From an uncultured Streptomyces sp. (GTDB lineage: Bacteria; Actinomycetota; Actinomycetes; Streptomycetales; Streptomycetaceae): a DNA stretch of 23,921 nt. Below the pieces are notes generated by a model. That model was not told the origin of the DNA and searched no databases. It saw only the letters and a list, made by a program, of their open reading frames with translations. A program made the position numbers and the translations under genes. Numbering within the stretch: position 1 is the first letter of the stretch; each line of letters starts with the position of its first letter. Shown piece after piece: positions 9,301 through 16,323 of the stretch. The stretch lies in NCBI GenBank assembly GCA_946480485.1, contig CAMLJW010000017.1, forward strand, positions 1 through 23,921, read 5' to 3'.

Positions 9301-11893
9301 CACGGTGCGCTTCCCGGTCCCGGCCGAGCTGGTCCGCGCCCTGCGGCAGCGCTGCCGGGACGAGGACGTCACGCTGTACATGGCGGCCCTGGCCGCCTGG
9401 ACGATCGTCCTGAGCCGACACGCGAACCAGGAGGACTTCGGCGTCGGCACGCCGGTGGCGAACCGGCCCCTGCCGGAACTCGAGTCGCTGATCGGGTTCT
9501 TCGCCAATACGGTGGTTATCCGCGCCGACCTGACCGAAGCACCGAGCATCCACGAGCTGCTGCAGCGGCTGCGCGCCGTCTGCGTGGATGCCTACGCCCA
9601 CAGTGAGGTCCCGTTCGAGTCGGTGGTGGAGGCCCTCCACCCGCACCGCACCCCCGACCGCAACCCGCTCTTCCAGGTGATGTTCGGGCTGCACGAGGCC
9701 GAGCTCGGTCCGACAGGGCTGGGGGAGGCGACGCTCACGCCGCTGCGGGACGACCCGGAGGGCGCCAAGTTCGACCTGTCGCTCTTCCTGACGCAGGACG
9801 GCGAGCAGCTGCAGGCGATGCTGGAGTACCGCACCTCGCTGTTCGACGCGGCTACGGTGCGTCGGCTGCAGCAGCACTTCCTCGCCGCGCTCGTGGCGGT
9901 GGCGTACGATCCGGCCTGCCCGGTGGACGAGGTGCCCCTGCTCTCCTCCGAGGAGCGGGAGCGGATCGTCGTCGAGTGGAACGACACCGACACAGCGGTT
10001 CCCGAGCCCCTCCTGGTACCGCTCAGGCTGGCCGAGCAGGCTGCCCGCACCCCGCAGGCCGTCGCCCTGGAGCATGCGGCCGGCAGCCTGACCTACCGCG
10101 AACTGTGCCAACGGGTCGAGCAGATCCGCCGTGCACTGCTCCGGCAGGGAGTGGGGCATGGCAACAGGGTCGCCGTCTGCCTGGAGCGCGGGCCGGACCT
10201 GGTGTCCGTCCTGCTCGGGGTGCTGGCGTGCGGAGCCGCCTACCTGCCGCTGGACCCGCACCACCCGGACGACCGGCTGAGGTACGTCCTCGCCGACGCC
10301 GAGCCGAAGCTGGTGGTGCTCGAGGACCCGGCCGCGCCCTTCGCGCAGGGCCTGGCCACGCTCGTGCCGCCGGCGCCGGAGGACGGGGCCGCCGGCCTCG
10401 CACCCGGCGACATCGCGCGGGAGTGGTGCGGCGGCGTGGATCCGCAGGACCTCGCCTACCTGATCTACACCTCGGGCTCGACCGGTCGGCCCAAGGGAGT
10501 GATGGTGCCGCACGGCGCCCTCGGTAACTTCCTGACCGCGATGGCCGCACAACTGCCGCTGAACAGCGACGACGTGTTCGTGGCGGTGACCACGCCCTCG
10601 TTCGACATCGCTGCGCTGGAGCTGTTCCTGCCGCTGACGCTCGGACTGCGCACGGTGTTGGCCCCCTGGGAGCACACCACCTCGGGAGCCGAACTCGCCG
10701 CCCTGCTGGCCCGCTCCGGAGCTACCGCGATGCAGGCCACCCCGGTGACCTGGCGGATGCTGCTGGACGCCGGCTGGAGAGGTTCCGAGGGCTTCGTCGC
10801 ACTGTGCGGCGGAGAGGCACTGCCCGCCGACGTCGCCGACGAACTGCTCCGCATCGGCGTTCGGCTGTGGAACCTCTACGGCCCGACCGAGACCACCATC
10901 TGGTCCTGCGCGACCGAACTGGTCGAGGGGGAGGGGGTGTCGGTGGGTGGTCCGGTGGCGAATACGCGGGTGTTCGTGCTGGATGGTGAGTTGGTTCCGG
11001 TGCCGGTGGGTGTGTGTGGGGAGTTGTTTATCGGTGGTGCTGGGGTGGCGTGGGGGTACTGGGGTCAGTCGTCGCTGACTGCGGAGCGGTTTGTGCCGGA
11101 TGTGTTCGGTGGTGGTGGGGGGCGGTTGTACCGGACGGGGGATGTGGTGCGGTGGCGTTCGGATGGGTGTCTGGAGTTCGTGGGGCGTGCTGATCAGCAG
11201 GTGAAGGTGCGGGGTTTCCGTATCGAACTGGGTGAGGTGGAGGCGGTGCTGCGGGGGCATGCGGGGGTGCGTGCTGGTGTGGTGTCGGTGGTGGGTTCTG
11301 GTGTGGGGGCTCGTTTGGTGGCGTATGTGGTGCCGGATGGCGGGGAGGGGGGTGAGGGTTTTGTCGCGTCGGTGCGGCAATGGTGTCGTGGGCGGTTGCC
11401 GGAGTACATGGTGCCGTCGGGGTGGGTCGTGTTGTCGGCTTTGCCTTTGACGCCGAACGGCAAGGTGGATCGTGGGGCGTTGCCGGTTGCGGGTGATGCG
11501 TCGGCTGTGGTGGCCGATTTCGTCGCACCGGTGTCACCGACGCAGTGTCGGGTGGCGGAGTTGTGGCGGGAGCTGCTCGGGCTGGAGCGGGTGGGGCTGC
11601 GGGACAACTTCTTCGATCTGGGCGGCCACTCCCTCCTCGCCGCCAGGATGGTCGCCGAACTCCGTGAGACCTTCGGCGCAGACGTCCCGATGCGCGACGT
11701 CTTTCTCGACTCGACACTCGAAGCGGTTTCGGCCGCTGTGGACCGCGCGCGCGGATCCACGGTTCAGGGCACGGGCGCGAACGGCGCCGAGGACAGCCTG
11801 TTGGACAACCTGGCACGGCTTCCGATGGGCGCATTCGAAGCAATGTTGGCGGATCCGTCCCTGACGGCGCCGACGAGGGGAGCGGACCAATGA
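3350..11893 (+). CDS. Bimodular NRPS, FAAL-T-C-A(Ala)-T-C-A(Gly)-T; fused SfmA/SfmB type
   Basis: This 2847-aa synthetase is predicted to build fatty-acyl-Ala-Gly on its last carrier. Approximate domains: fatty acyl-AMP ligase 10-575 (LQYTSGST 178, LPPYHDMGLIGG 221, RGRNHYPQDLE, KTSSGKVQ 554); T 600-672 (LGVDS, Ser642); C1 700-1130 with HHLVVDLWS at 828; A1 1165-1650; T Ser1701; C2 1755-2190 with HHIVSDGWS at 1896; A2 2215-2710; T Ser2761; ~50-residue tail. Pocket residues read by alignment to GrsA: A1 D1361-L-F-N-N-A-L-T-Y (Ala-like) and A2 D2419-I-L-Q-L-G-L-I-W (Gly-like). The order equals saframycin SfmA plus SfmB joined. A GAGAGAGGG ribosome site precedes the ATG, and the stop overlaps the next gene by ATGA. 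Residues 1464-1706 and 2524-2766 are encoded by a perfect DNA repeat. The substrates are predictions. Confidence 0.93.
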   Translation: MRIPNGLTHAPVTLADLLRQRASEQPAHEAFTFLPDDPATGESTRVTYEALDERARLLAAALHAGGLRPGDRAMLLYAPGPDYLVAFFGCLYAGVVAVPVYPPDLQRWERGVERLRSVARDAEPHCVLTTADIAALAPDLLAQQAPELGRIQWMSTDALAAQEHGTLPELGPDSLAFLQYTSGSTSAPRGVRLTHANLLHNLGLIGDFFELDASSKGVIWLPPYHDMGLIGGVLGPVHGGFPVTLLSPMAFLTDPMRWLRTISETGATASGGPNFAFELCARRATPENTHGLDLSAWQVAFCGAEPVRPSTLERFAEVFAPFGFRHDAFYPCYGLAEATLIATGGRRGAPPVVREFSRDELAAGRAVPVAGGRALVGCGTGAPDQQLRVVDPNTRLPAPDGTVGEVWLSGPSVASGYWKPGETDRDTFAARLAGADADATDWLRTGDLAFVDAGEVFVTGRRKDLIIVRGRNHYPQDLELSSENSHPALRRGGAAAFPVHEDGTEAVVLVQEVDRRYDGADWDELATAVRRAIAAEHDLALRDVVLVPAGAVPKTSSGKVQRRACRAAFLDGKLARLGAGPQATAPAGDSGEHTPRTWRAVPAASVGEALQERIRALLAARTGTPVPSQAADVPLPALGVDSLHAVELTQELRTETGTNLSVSAVLGGTVASLAAAIAAGMRTGSLPEPDTNAQQVRAGTPMTAGQQALWFLQQLEPESTAYMIARAVRLDGPLDVAALRTAFGLLTARHEALRTCFPLEGDQPAARVRDDAAPDFDVRDATGLSAEALAAELSRAATEPFDLAAGPLLRVRLLRTAPDRHLMVLTAHHLVVDLWSLSVLVAELQECYRAARADGVDPLPPAPAFSDFARWRELRAGDPSRERDWRYWREKLAAPLPELSLPAPATPEASRAAAANFALDGALAARVRRYAAESGTTVFTVLLTAYTALLHRLTGQDDLVVGTPVATREWPGSPDFVGYAVNSVAIRSDLTGDPSFADLVAQTADTLSAALDHRDLPFPALVEQLQPHRTLGRSPVFQTMFVLQNLRAAQQNSLTAFAVDAPDAALEFDGLRAGAAPLPAVDSQFDLSLVLAPDADALLGRIEYDPSRVDRQVAQAIGERYTTLLRGALDDPDGPVARLSGLTEAERRRTLEEWNRTERDFGDETCLHQLVLEQAARTPEAPALRHGTTVLTYAELAERSLRLANRLRGAGVGRGDRVAVFLDRGPELVTALLAVGRTGAAYVPLDPGYPHARLTAILADSCASVVLTAQSLRTNLPSTEATVLLADAAADDGVAAQSADAGPGPTSEDAAYVLFTSGSTGRPKGVAIAHRSAVNLVRWALEEFSREDLTGVLAATSVSFDLSVFELFVPLACGGTVILAENALSLLDHPARDLVTLVNTVPSAVEELLDNDGLPRTVRVVNLAGEALAPELVARIRAAGNRDREVYNLYGPSETTTYSTFVRLVEGEGVSVGGPVANTRVFVLDGELVPVPVGVCGELFIGGAGVAWGYWGQSSLTAERFVPDVFGGGGGRLYRTGDVVRWRSDGCLEFVGRADQQVKVRGFRIELGEVEAVLRGHAGVRAGVVSVVGSGVGARLVAYVVPDGGEGGEGFVASVRQWCRGRLPEYMVPSGWVVLSALPLTPNGKVDRGALPVAGDASAVVADFVAPVSPTQCRVAELWRELLGLERVGLRDNFFDLGGHSLLAARTVARLRAERGIAFPLGMLFAHPLLGDFADRLDELTGAPALPAAIAVSHRRADEAYESRATNAQERLWFLQQLDPDAGRAYHLHGTFRVDGPVDRVALQRALNDVVRRHHTLRTRFQRVAAQLRQIVEPRTAVVLGVADLRGLPADRREEAVREAAREQGRRPFSLERAPLLRATLFRLGTAEHVLAVTTHHIVSDGWSVQVLVRELIERYEHHMTGGPSEPEQSRLQYADYAEWARDEARSDRLAGQRDYWTSQLAGLPDLLMPTDRPRPAVQTFQGATVRFPVPAELVRALRQRCRDEDVTLYMAALAAWTIVLSRHANQEDFGVGTPVANRPLPELESLIGFFANTVVIRADLTEAPSIHELLQRLRAVCVDAYAHSEVPFESVVEALHPHRTPDRNPLFQVMFGLHEAELGPTGLGEATLTPLRDDPEGAKFDLSLFLTQDGEQLQAMLEYRTSLFDAATVRRLQQHFLAALVAVAYDPACPVDEVPLLSSEERERIVVEWNDTDTAVPEPLLVPLRLAEQAARTPQAVALEHAAGSLTYRELCQRVEQIRRALLRQGVGHGNRVAVCLERGPDLVSVLLGVLACGAAYLPLDPHHPDDRLRYVLADAEPKLVVLEDPAAPFAQGLATLVPPAPEDGAAGLAPGDIAREWCGGVDPQDLAYLIYTSGSTGRPKGVMVPHGALGNFLTAMAAQLPLNSDDVFVAVTTPSFDIAALELFLPLTLGLRTVLAPWEHTTSGAELAALLARSGATAMQATPVTWRMLLDAGWRGSEGFVALCGGEALPADVADELLRIGVRLWNLYGPTETTIWSCATELVEGEGVSVGGPVANTRVFVLDGELVPVPVGVCGELFIGGAGVAWGYWGQSSLTAERFVPDVFGGGGGRLYRTGDVVRWRSDGCLEFVGRADQQVKVRGFRIELGEVEAVLRGHAGVRAGVVSVVGSGVGARLVAYVVPDGGEGGEGFVASVRQWCRGRLPEYMVPSGWVVLSALPLTPNGKVDRGALPVAGDASAVVADFVAPVSPTQCRVAELWRELLGLERVGLRDNFFDLGGHSLLAARMVAELRETFGADVPMRDVFLDSTLEAVSAAVDRARGSTVQGTGANGAEDSLLDNLARLPMGAFEAMLADPSLTAPTRGADQ
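7739..8468 (+). repeat. 730-bp direct repeat, copy 1 (A1 C-terminal half plus T)
   Basis: Line-by-line comparison shows no mismatch between 7739-8468 and 10919-11648, an offset of exactly 3180 bp (1060 codons). The identity starts just after the A5 motif (YGPxE) of the adenylation domain and stops just after LGGHSLLAAR of the carrier domain. Most of it is rich in G and T (GGT, GTG, TTG codons), unlike the C-rich flanks; composition returns to normal at about 8420. Confidence 0.97.
10919..11648 (+). repeat. 730-bp direct repeat, copy 2 (A2 C-terminal half plus T)
   Basis: This is the second perfect copy of 7739-8468. The specificity-bearing N-terminal parts of A1 and A2 upstream differ strongly, and so do the sequences after 8468/11648. 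The conserved block is therefore the A-domain C-terminal subdomain plus most of the carrier, consistent with gene conversion or subdomain exchange. Confidence 0.97.
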
Positions 11894-14800
11894 CCACTGA
11901 GGAACCCACAGCAATGGACGCTGTACGGCGTGCCCTGGCCGAGCGGTTGTCGCGGGACGGCGGCACCGCATCCGGCCTCCTGCCGGAACAGCAGCGCACC
12001 TGGATGCTGCACGAACTGGACCACAGAGCACCGGGCGCAGTGCTTGGCGTGTACCGGTTGAGCGGACCGCTGGACGCGGCCGCCCTGCAGCAGGCGGTGG
12101 CCGGGATCGGCTGGCGGTACGAGCTGCTGCGCAGCAGCTTCCAGGAGTTCGCCGGCCGGCCGCTGCGCGTGGTCTCGAGCTACGCCGAACTCCGCTGCGA
12201 CCTGGTCGAGGCGTCCGGGCAGGAGGAACCCGCCGCGCTCTTCGAGCGGTACGCGGCGGAGCTGGCCCGCCCGTTCGACGTGGCGCGGGGCCCCTTGGCC
12301 CGGCTGACCGTCGTCCGGATCGACGCCGGTACGCACCTGCTGCTGACCGCCCTGCACGAGACGATCGCGGACGAGTGGACGCCGGACATCCTCTGCCGCG
12401 CGCTGCTGGACGGGTACCGCGCCCTGCTCGACGGGGACGACGAGGTGGAGCTCACCGCCGACGACTTCACCGCCGTCGTGCGGGCCGAGCGGAGCTGGCT
12501 GGACGGAGACGAGGCCGCCGCTTCACTGGCGTTCTGGAAGGAGGTGCTGGACGGGATCCCGTTCCTGCGGCTGCCGACCGACCACCCCCGTCCGGCGGTG
12601 AAGACACATCGCTGCGGCACCCGCCTTCGGACGGTCCCGCTCGACCTGGCGGCCGCCCTGGACGGGCTGGGACAGCGTTACGGCACCGACCGGGACACCG
12701 TGGTGCTCGCCGCCTTCCAGGCTCTGCTCGGACGCTGGGCCCAGCAGGAGGACATCGCGGTCGGCGTCCGGATACCCGGCCCCCGCGGGGTCTTCGGGCC
12801 GCACGCCAACACGGTCGTGATCCGCACGCTGCTCTTCCCGGAGCTGACCGTCGGCCAACTGGTCGACGGCGTACGGGAGATCCGCAAGGACGTGGCGCCG
12901 CACAGCCGGATGCCGTTCAGCCGGGTGGTGGACGCCGTGGACCCCGTACGGGACCTGAGCCGTACGCCGCTCTTCCAGGTGCTCTTCACCGCCCGGGAGG
13001 CCCTGGAGCCGGTGACCGTCGGCGATCTCACGGTCGCCGCCGAACCCACGCCCGCCGACACCACGCCCTACGACCTCGCGCTCACCGCGTTGACCGGCCC
13101 CGAAGTCCAGACCCTCCAGCTCACCTACAACGAGGATCTGTTCGACGGCGGCACAGTCGAGCGGATGCTGGCCCAGCTCACGGCGATGCTGACGCACTTC
13201 GCGAGCCACCCGGACGGTCTGGTGGCCACCGTCCCGCTCGCCACCGCCGCCGAACGGCACCTGATCACCACGGACTGGAACGCCACCGAACATGCCTCTC
13301 CGCATGACCGCGGCCTGCACGAGCTGGTCGAGGAGCAGGCGGAGCGCACCCCCTCCCTGGTGGCGGTGAGCGACCAGGAGGAGGAACTGCGCTACCGGGA
13401 CCTCGACGAGCGGGCCAACCAGCTGGCGCGTCACCTGCTGGATCTGGGCATCACGGCGGAGAGCCGGGTCGCCCTCTGCCTGCGGCGATCCGCGCAGACC
13501 GTGGTGGCCATGCTCGCCGTCCTGAAGGCCGGCGCGGCCTACGTGCCCCTGGACCCGCAGTATCCGGCGGAACGTCTGGGCTATCTGCTCTCCGACAGCG
13601 ACAGCCAGGTCCTCATCACCGAGACCGCGCTGCTGGACCGGCTCCCGGCGCACCAGGTGCGCACCATGCTGATGGACGCGGAGTGGGGCGTGGTCGCTGA
13701 CCGGCCGCGCACCCGCCCGGAGATCACCGTCGACCCCGGCTCGCTGGCGTACCTGATCTACACATCGGGCTCGTCCGGGCTCCCGAAGGGTGTCCTCGTG
13801 ACGCATGGCGGGATCGTGAACAACCTGACGTGGCGGCAGCGGACCTGGCCGCTACAGCCGGGTGAACGGGTTCTGCAGAACCATCCGTTCAGCTTCGACC
13901 CGTCGGTGTGGGCGACCTTCTGGCCGCTCACCGTGGGCGCCGAGTGCGTGATCAGCGCGCCCTCGCAGCAGCTCGACACGGGCGCGTTGGTGCGGCTGAT
14001 CCGCGACCGGGAGATCGTCCTGTACGGAGCGGTCCCGTCCGTGAACGCCGTGCTGATGGAGCACCCCCAGATCGGCGAGTGCACCTCGCTGCGCCATCTG
14101 CTCTCCGGTGCGGAGCCGCTCACCGGCCGACTGCAGCAGGCGGTCCACCAGCGGCTCAGCTCCTCGGTCGCCAACCTCTACGGCCCCACCGAGACCACCA
14201 TCGACGCCACCTACTGGCAGTGCGCGCGTGACCGGGACCCGCAGGCGGCGCCGATCGGCCGCCCCGTGGACAACCTCCGGGTCTACCTGGTGGACGGCGA
14301 CGGCCAGCTGGTGCCGCCCGGGGTGCCGGGGGAAATCTGCGTGGCGGGCGTCGGTCTGGCCCGCGGCTACCACCGCCGGCCCGGGCTGACTGCCGAGCGG
14401 TTCATCCCCGACCCGTTCTCGGCCGTCCCCGGCGGGCGGCTTTACCGCACCGGCGATCTGGGCCGCTGGCGGCCGGACGGCGCCATCGAGTTCCTCGGTC
14501 GCGCCGACCAGCAGGTCAAGGTGCGCGGCTTCCGGGTCGAACTGGCCGAGATCGAATCCGTGATCACCATGTCGGACCAGGTTCGCGACGCGGTCGTGGT
14601 GGCCCGCCCGGACGGGCAGAACGGCAGCAGGCTGATCGCCTACGTGGTCCCGAACGACCCAGCCGCCTCGCCCACCACCGCCGGGCTGGCCGAGTTCGTC
14701 GGTGACGTACTGCCTTCCTACATGGTGCCCTCGCTCTGGGTCCGGCTGGATGCCCTGCCGCTGACCTTCAACGGCAAGGTGGACCGACGGGCGCTGCCGG

Positions 14801-16323
14801 AACCGCCGGCCGCGGCGGCCGGCCGTACCGCGCCGCGCAGTCCGCTGGAGGCGGAGGTCGCCCAGGCCTTCGGGGCCGTGCTCGGGGTCGAGGAGATCGG
14901 GGTCGAGGACGACTTCTTCGAGCTCGGCGGCACCTCGATCATGCTGGCCCGACTGGCCTCCCGGCTCTTGGCGCAGTACCAGCTCGACATCCCGGTGCAC
15001 CAGTTCTTCCGGGTACCGACCGTCGCCGGGGTCTCCTCGGTGGTGGAGACGTACAACCGGACGGGCATCGAGGGCGTCATGTCGCAGCAGCACGCCACGC
15101 GGCTGGACGAGGACGCCCGGCTGGACGACGACATCGACGCCGGAGGTCTGCCGGCCGGCCGTCACCTCGACCCCCGGGCGGTGCTGCTCACCGGTGCGAC
15201 CGGATACCTGGGCGCCTTCCTGCTCGAGCAGCTGCTGCGGGAGACCACCGCCTCGGTGTACTGCCTGGTCCGTGCGGCGGACGACGCCGCCGCGTCTCGC
15301 CGCATCGAGGACTCGATGCGGAGGTACCTGATCTGGGACGAAAGCTACCGGGAGCGCATCAAGGCCCGGGCGGGCGACCTGGCGCTGCCCCGGCTCGGCA
15401 CGGGCGAGGAGAGCTGGCGGGAGCTGGCCGAGCAGGTCGACGTGATCTATCACAACGGCGCCCTGGTCAACTTCGTCTACCCCTATTCCGCGCTGCGCGG
15501 CCCGAACGTCCGCGGCACCCACGAGGTGTTGCGCCTGGCCTGCACCCACCAGGTCAAGGCGGTGCACTACGTGTCCACCATCGACGTCCTGCTCGCCACG
15601 CACACGCCGCGTCCGTTCCTGGAGGACGATGGGCCGCTGCGGAACCCTGTCGAGGTGCCGGGCGGGTACACCGGCAGCAAGTGGGTCGCCGAGAAGATGG
15701 TGCACCTGGCCCGCGAACGCGGCATCCCGGTCAGCATCTACCGGCCCGGCCTGATCATGTCGCACTCCGAGACCGGCGCCACCCAGAACAGCGACTACCT
15801 GCTGGTCGCCTTCCGCGGCTACCTGCCGATGCGCATCCTGCCCGACTACCCGCGGATCTTCGACACGGTTCCGGTCGACTACGTCGCCAAGGCGATCGTG
15901 GGCATCTCGCGCAAGCCCGAGGCGGACGGCCGGTTCTTCCACCTCTTCAACCCGGCCCCGGTGTCGATCCGGCGGTTCTGCGAGTGGATCCAGTCCTACG
16001 GCTACGACTTCGACATCGTGCCGTTCGAGGAGGCCCGGCGCCGGGCACTGGAGGTCGACACCAGCCATCCGCTGTACCCGCTGGTGCCGCTGATCCGGGA
16101 CGCCGAGGTGGCACCGCAGCCCTCCCTGGACCCCGCCTTCATCGACCGGTTGCAACCGGATGCCGAGTGCCGCAACGTGCTCGACGCACTCGTCGGCACC
16201 GGGATCGCTTGCCCGCCGATGACCGAGGAGATGGCGCACGCGTGCCTGGAGTACCTGGTCCAGGACGGTTTCCTGCCCACCCCGGCAACGGTCGAGGCAG
16301 AGCGGACGGGGAGTGCCGGATGA
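11890..16323 (+). CDS. sfmC: NRPS C-A-T-reductase, SfmC-like (Pictet-Spengler/reductive release module)
   Basis: This 1477-aa protein has a C domain (~28-450), A (~472-965; YTSGSSGLPKG at 624), T (LGGTS, Ser1016) and a thioester reductase (~1090-1460; TGATGYLG Rossmann motif at 1101, Y1260-xxx-K1264 catalytic pair). The A pocket reads D670-P-W-G-L-G-L-I-D, which I recall as one residue from the saframycin-family code for 3-hydroxy-5-methyl-O-methyltyrosine. In SfmC the C domain carries out Pictet-Spengler cyclisation, and the reductase releases aldehydes by NAD(P)H-dependent reduction. Here the C-domain motif at 156-162 is HE-TIA-DE rather than HH-xxx-DG, so the usual second histidine is missing, consistent with a non-condensing role. 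The start overlaps the preceding stop (ATGA) with GAGGGGAG upstream. A generic lipotripeptide aldehyde synthetase is the alternative. Confidence 0.92.
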   Translation: MTTEEPTAMDAVRRALAERLSRDGGTASGLLPEQQRTWMLHELDHRAPGAVLGVYRLSGPLDAAALQQAVAGIGWRYELLRSSFQEFAGRPLRVVSSYAELRCDLVEASGQEEPAALFERYAAELARPFDVARGPLARLTVVRIDAGTHLLLTALHETIADEWTPDILCRALLDGYRALLDGDDEVELTADDFTAVVRAERSWLDGDEAAASLAFWKEVLDGIPFLRLPTDHPRPAVKTHRCGTRLRTVPLDLAAALDGLGQRYGTDRDTVVLAAFQALLGRWAQQEDIAVGVRIPGPRGVFGPHANTVVIRTLLFPELTVGQLVDGVREIRKDVAPHSRMPFSRVVDAVDPVRDLSRTPLFQVLFTAREALEPVTVGDLTVAAEPTPADTTPYDLALTALTGPEVQTLQLTYNEDLFDGGTVERMLAQLTAMLTHFASHPDGLVATVPLATAAERHLITTDWNATEHASPHDRGLHELVEEQAERTPSLVAVSDQEEELRYRDLDERANQLARHLLDLGITAESRVALCLRRSAQTVVAMLAVLKAGAAYVPLDPQYPAERLGYLLSDSDSQVLITETALLDRLPAHQVRTMLMDAEWGVVADRPRTRPEITVDPGSLAYLIYTSGSSGLPKGVLVTHGGIVNNLTWRQRTWPLQPGERVLQNHPFSFDPSVWATFWPLTVGAECVISAPSQQLDTGALVRLIRDREIVLYGAVPSVNAVLMEHPQIGECTSLRHLLSGAEPLTGRLQQAVHQRLSSSVANLYGPTETTIDATYWQCARDRDPQAAPIGRPVDNLRVYLVDGDGQLVPPGVPGEICVAGVGLARGYHRRPGLTAERFIPDPFSAVPGGRLYRTGDLGRWRPDGAIEFLGRADQQVKVRGFRVELAEIESVITMSDQVRDAVVVARPDGQNGSRLIAYVVPNDPAASPTTAGLAEFVGDVLPSYMVPSLWVRLDALPLTFNGKVDRRALPEPPAAAAGRTAPRSPLEAEVAQAFGAVLGVEEIGVEDDFFELGGTSIMLARLASRLLAQYQLDIPVHQFFRVPTVAGVSSVVETYNRTGIEGVMSQQHATRLDEDARLDDDIDAGGLPAGRHLDPRAVLLTGATGYLGAFLLEQLLRETTASVYCLVRAADDAAASRRIEDSMRRYLIWDESYRERIKARAGDLALPRLGTGEESWRELAEQVDVIYHNGALVNFVYPYSALRGPNVRGTHEVLRLACTHQVKAVHYVSTIDVLLATHTPRPFLEDDGPLRNPVEVPGGYTGSKWVAEKMVHLARERGIPVSIYRPGLIMSHSETGATQNSDYLLVAFRGYLPMRILPDYPRIFDTVPVDYVAKAIVGISRKPEADGRFFHLFNPAPVSIRRFCEWIQSYGYDFDIVPFEEARRRALEVDTSHPLYPLVPLIRDAEVAPQPSLDPAFIDRLQPDAECRNVLDALVGTGIACPPMTEEMAHACLEYLVQDGFLPTPATVEAERTGSAG

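Noticed and set aside
8354..11380. 1008-aa open frame on the minus strand
   Set aside because: It lies opposite the clearly coding NRPS modules, and its translation is a low-complexity His/Pro/Arg/Gln-rich shadow with no domain; its ends repeat because of the 730-bp duplication.
7739..11648. Repeat pair as a mobile element or CRISPR
   Set aside because: Both copies are in frame inside adenylation and carrier domains, with no transposase, terminal repeats or short spaced repeats.
13852..16239. 795-aa open frame on the minus strand
   Set aside because: It is an antisense shadow of the C-A-T-R synthetase; no family motif, and composition is that of a frame shadow in GC-rich DNA.
15681..16319. 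Extended N-terminus of the heme enzyme back to 15681
   Set aside because: That stretch is the Arg/Pro-rich alternate frame of the reductase domain; ATG 16320 with the ATGA overlap is the sensible start.
3350..16323. Ordinary lipotripeptide aldehyde (protease-inhibitor type) pathway
   Set aside because: FAAL plus three A domains and a reductase would allow it, but the SfmD signature, the methyltransferase, the A3 code and the altered C domain fit the tetrahydroisoquinoline family better. Kept as the main alternative.
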